Of a stretch of DNA of 21,430 nucleotides, positions 19,275 through 21,430 are shown piece by piece (the first letter of the stretch is position 1; each line of letters starts with the position of its first letter). The DNA is from Parcubacteria group bacterium (GTDB lineage Bacteria > Patescibacteriota > Minisyncoccia > UBA6257 > JACRHY01): the NCBI GenBank assembly GCA_016215765.1, contig JACRHY010000040.1, forward strand, positions 1 through 21,430, written 5' to 3'. The notes under the pieces were generated by a model that saw only the letters and a program-made list of their open reading frames with translations, was not told where the DNA came from and did not search any database. The position numbers and the translations under genes were made by a program.

Positions 19275-19847
19275 GCGTTTGCCGAACCGCGAACCCGGAC
19301 GGCGGAGCGAAAAAGCCGCCACGCCGAAAGCCACCGCCACGTTCAACGATTCTTTTCCCCGACCTGCGCGTCGGGGATGGTGAGCTTGCCGAACTATCGC
19401 CCCTCGCATCGGAATTTCCAGTATTTTATCGGCGCGCTTTAAAATTGACGGCGACAATCCCTCGATTTCATTGCCGACAATAAGCGCGATTTTAAGGTTT
19501 TTGGGGGTTAATTTAATTCTAAAATACGGAATTGATTTTTCGGATTGTTCAACGGCGAAAATTTCATATCCCCGTTTTTTTAACAAGGCAATCAGCCGAA
19601 CCGCCGAACCGGCTTTTTCCCACGGCATCGTTTTTTCCGCGCCGAGAGAAACTTTGGCCAACTTCGGCCGATAACGGCCGAAGCGATCCTGCGGCGAGGG
19701 TGTCAGCCCGCAAAGAAAAATCTTGGAAAAACCAGCGCCGTCAGCCGTGCGAAAAATAGAGCCGACATTATGCATGCTGCGCACATCGGAAAGAACAGCG
19801 ACGAAATTTTTTTCGCCCGATTTTTCTTTTTTGATCCGCCTCGCCAC
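19254..19847 (-). CDS. SpoU/TrmH-family RNA ribose methyltransferase, with repeat insertion in motif 3
   Basis: A SPOUT methyltransferase that adds a 2'-O-methyl group to rRNA or tRNA; the exact target is not deducible. 197 aa from a GTG at 19847 preceded by AAAGG. Motif 1 is HNVGSIFRTADGAG (26-39) and motif 2 IALIVGNEIEGLS (120-132). Motif 3 should read IPMRG directly followed by KESLNVAVAFG. Instead about 15 residues (AIVRQAHHPRRAGRG, 150-164) break it, in the loop at the AdoMet pocket. They come from a GC hairpin and a repeat word shared with gatB. The C-terminal GSRFGKRLASRRG is a basic extension. It is sandwiched between the pseudopilin and DUF192 genes (3-base and 16-base gaps). Confidence 0.9.
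   Translation of the reverse strand: MARRIKKEKSGEKNFVAVLSDVRSMHNVGSIFRTADGAGFSKIFLCGLTPSPQDRFGRYRPKLAKVSLGAEKTMPWEKAGSAVRLIALLKKRGYEIFAVEQSEKSIPYFRIKLTPKNLKIALIVGNEIEGLSPSILKRADKILEIPMRGAIVRQAHHPRRAGRGKESLNVAVAFGVAAFSLRRPGSRFGKRLASRRG
19355..19402. repeat. GC-rich palindromic insertion inside trmH-like gene
   Basis: Perfect 7-bp inverted repeat CCCCGAC (19357-19363), loop CTGCGC, GTCGGGG (19370-19376), followed by GATGGTGAGCTTGCCGAAC. Boundaries are estimated from where conserved motif-3 residues resume. Confidence 0.7.
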
Positions 19848-19850
19848 CTT

Positions 19851-20399
19851 TTATTGCGCCGTAATTTGGCCGGCGCTGTTGATTTTTACCTTTACGACGT
19901 TCCCCCCGGCCTTCGGAATAACTTCAATCGTTGTTTCGTCTTGAGTGGGCGAGATAACGACGTCGGGATTGGGCGGAACAAAAGCGACGTCGGTAACGAC
20001 GAGATTTTGAAACTGAACCAGCGGATCAAGCGAGTATTCGGAAACCGTTTCGCCGGCGCCAGAATATCTTTTGTCGGAAAAAGAGCAGTCGGCGTTCAAG
20101 TCCTTAAATAAAATATATTTGTTTTCGGAAGCGAGAAAAGAGACGCCGTAAGCGCAGGGGGTCCCCTCCGCGGCGATTTTGGCCTGAATGGCCAGCGATT
20201 TGGCCTGCGCTAAAACGCCGATAATCTTGGCCTGTTCCCGGAATAAAACGATCTGCTTGCCGCTTGACCGCCCGTAGACGATCAGCATGGAAGTCAGCAG
20301 TCCCAGCACGCTGATGATCGTTATTAATTCAACGAGAGTGAATCCGGCTTCGGATCGGAAACGCGACGCGGACTTCCTGATTTTTTTGTTTGGACGCAT
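19851..20399 (-). CDS. Type IV pilus/type II secretion pseudopilin (GspH/FimT-like)
   Basis: 182 aa. A class III signal: a basic leader of 19 residues ending SEAG, cleavage before Phe20, and FTLVEL with Glu at position +5, followed by a hydrophobic helix (to about residue 43). The soluble part (50-182) is beta-rich, with two Cys (about 82 and 104) that may pair. The short GspH/FimT-like layout suggests a minor pseudopilin priming the fibre. The gene begins 3 bases after the pilD stop (TAAAAAATG), so the peptidase and its substrate are co-made. Confidence 0.85.
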   Translation of the reverse strand: MRPNKKIRKSASRFRSEAGFTLVELITIISVLGLLTSMLIVYGRSSGKQIVLFREQAKIIGVLAQAKSLAIQAKIAAEGTPCAYGVSFLASENKYILFKDLNADCSFSDKRYSGAGETVSEYSLDPLVQFQNLVVTDVAFVPPNPDVVISPTQDETTIEVIPKAGGNVVKVKINSAGQITAQ

Positions 20400-20402
20400 T
20401 TT

Positions 20403-21290
20403 TTAGAGTTTGAAAAGGGTAAAATAAAAACGGACTATTTCGTACCCGCCGATAAAAACCAGCGCCGATCCGACGACGATAAAAGGGCCGAAAGGAAGGT
20501 AGTCCTTCATCCCCTTTTTCTTTAAAATCATTAAAGCGACGCTGAAAACGGCCCCGACCACGAAAGCGAGCATCAGCGCCAAGGCGATATCCGGCCATCC
20601 GAACAAAAATCCGAGAGCGGCGCCGAGCTTGAGATCGCCCATGCCCATTCCTTTCCCGCGGCTTAAATAAATTATCGCCCCGAAAAACAAAGCGGCGAAA
20701 AAAACGGCCGCCAGATGATTAACCCAGATGTTGTCGCGCAGCCCGAATAACAGCGAATAACTCCCCAAAAAAGAGCCGCTTAAAAAACCGAATTTGCCGA
20801 AATACCATTGGCCGGCGGCGAAAAACGCGCCCAAACCGGCGATAAAAGCATTAATCTGATCGGGAATGATGAAAAGGCGGAAATCAATCAAAGAAAGCAG
20901 AAGGCAGGCCCAAAAAACCAGAATCCATATCGCGGAAAAAACATAAAACCAGCCGATATTTTCTCCGATCGCCGAAAAATAAGCGACGTCGTAGACGCGA
21001 AAAAGAACGGCGGGAACGGCAACGGCAATCAAACCGCTTAAAATTTCCACGAGGGGATATTGTAAAGAAATCCGGTCGTTGCAATGCCGGCAACGGCCCC
21101 GTTGCCACAAAAAACTTAAAACCGGCGCCAGTTCATACCAGGACAATTTCTTTTTGCATTTCGGACAGAAAGACCGGCCGTTGATGATTTTAAGATCAAA
21201 AAGCCGATTCTCCGGTTTGTATCTTGACGCCACTACATTTAAAAAACTGCCTGCCGCCAAGCCGAAGAGAAATAAAAACGGGTAAGTCAT
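20403..21290 (-). CDS. pilD: Prepilin leader peptidase / N-methyltransferase
   Basis: Membrane aspartyl protease that trims class III prepilin leaders and methylates the new N-terminus. 295 aa. The N-terminal GSFLNVVASR segment is the family start, with zinc-binding Cys42, Cys45, Cys67 and Cys70 (CPKC and CRHC) in the cytoplasmic loop of the methylase domain. The catalytic aspartates are Asp136 in LIDFRLFIIPD and Asp219 in GMGMGDLKLGAALG. About eight membrane spans. A long hairpin separates it from the pilin-like gene upstream. No SD. Confidence 0.96.
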   Translation of the reverse strand: MTYPFLFLFGLAAGSFLNVVASRYKPENRLFDLKIINGRSFCPKCKKKLSWYELAPVLSFLWQRGRCRHCNDRISLQYPLVEILSGLIAVAVPAVLFRVYDVAYFSAIGENIGWFYVFSAIWILVFWACLLLSLIDFRLFIIPDQINAFIAGLGAFFAAGQWYFGKFGFLSGSFLGSYSLLFGLRDNIWVNHLAAVFFAALFFGAIIYLSRGKGMGMGDLKLGAALGFLFGWPDIALALMLAFVVGAVFSVALMILKKKGMKDYLPFGPFIVVGSALVFIGGYEIVRFYFTLFKL

Positions 21291-21311
21291 AAAATGAAAA
21301 ACGGGAGCGAC

Positions 21312-21346
21312 AAGCCCGAAATCCGGATGTTCCGGGTTTCGGGCTT
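21312..21346. terminator. Long hairpin between pilin-like gene and pilD
   Basis: AAGCCCGAAA (21312-21321) pairs with TTTCGGGCTT (21337-21346), then CCGGA with TCCGG around a 3-base loop: 15 bp with one interior position (U-G on plus RNA, C-A on minus RNA). No T tract follows directly on the minus strand; GTTTTTC comes about 10 bases later. It may be a terminator, an mRNA processing site or a dispersed palindrome. Confidence 0.5.
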
Positions 21347-21355
21347 TGCCCGCCG

Positions 21356-21430
21356 CTAAAACTGCACGCAGTAGTTGGGATCGGCGCAGTTGATGCCGTA
21401 AAACGTTCCGTCGGTATCGTCTCGCAAGGA
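21356..21430 (-). CDS. C-terminal end of a pilin-like secreted protein (partial)
   Basis: The last 24 codons of a gene entering from the right edge: SLRDDTDGTFYGINCAD, then PNYCVQF and TAG. The two cysteines six residues apart and the aromatic end resemble the C-terminal disulfide region of type IV pilins. Placement next to pilD and a pseudopilin supports a pilin-like identity. Too little is present to say more. Confidence 0.55.
   Translation of the reverse strand, partial: SLRDDTDGTFYGINCADPNYCVQF

Noticed and set aside
1..21430. Reassigned UGA codon (Gracilibacteria/Absconditabacteria code)
   Set aside because: efp, trmD, smc, rnc and gatB neighbours end at TGA exactly where families end; no in-frame TGA in conserved domains.

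Overview
The window reads as chromosomal DNA of a Candidate Phyla Radiation bacterium (Patescibacteria, most likely a Parcubacteria-type lineage). This is inferred from gene content and style: compact single-copy housekeeping genes, an SMC protein of only about 730 residues, an L32 with a zinc-ribbon C-terminus, a VirD4-like ATPase next to a one-span membrane protein, many genes without a Shine-Dalgarno (SD) sequence, and short-word repeats spilling into conserved genes. UGA acts as a normal stop. I see no tRNA, rRNA, CRISPR, IS element or phage gene.

Layout: nearly everything lies on the minus strand, so transcription runs right to left. At the right end are the tail of a pilin-like protein, prepilin peptidase (pilD) and a GspH/FimT-type pseudopilin. 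They are followed by a SpoU/TrmH methyltransferase, a DUF192 lipid-side protein, GAPDH, a small XapX-type membrane protein, rpiB and rpe. Then come a Cys-rich anchored surface protein whose natural start is out of frame, a nucleoside deoxyribosyltransferase-like protein and gatB. Two tiny monocistronic genes with strong SDs (a coiled-coil protein and a one-span membrane protein) flank miaA, the only clear plus-strand gene. The core block rpmF-nusB-rnc-smc-rpsP-khpA-trmD-secD-secF follows. The left end holds a sigma-region-4/HARE-HTH regulator, a one-span membrane protein and a VirD4-like ATPase in one operon, then efp, then a promoter plus SD leading into an 8-codon reading frame at the edge.

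How they work together: translation and RNA maturation (efp, rpsP, rpmF, rnc, nusB, trmD, miaA, trmH, gatB), chromosome organisation (smc), secretion and pilus assembly (secDF, pilD, pseudopilin), and a small piece of central carbon metabolism (gap, rpiB, rpe).

Most unusual signals: (1) arrays of 7-bp words occur between genes and also in frame inside trmD (twice) and gatB. GC-rich palindromic words similarly interrupt miaA, gatB and trmH, always at loop positions and always keeping frame. (2) A recurring promoter form, TTGACT/A-17-TATTCT-like, often sits so close to the start codon that the mRNA would be leaderless. (3) A tetranucleotide AACC repeat and C-run at a start codon looks like an on/off frame switch for a surface protein. 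(4) An SMC appears to lack a hinge. (5) An antisense terminator lies inside the miaA coding sequence.
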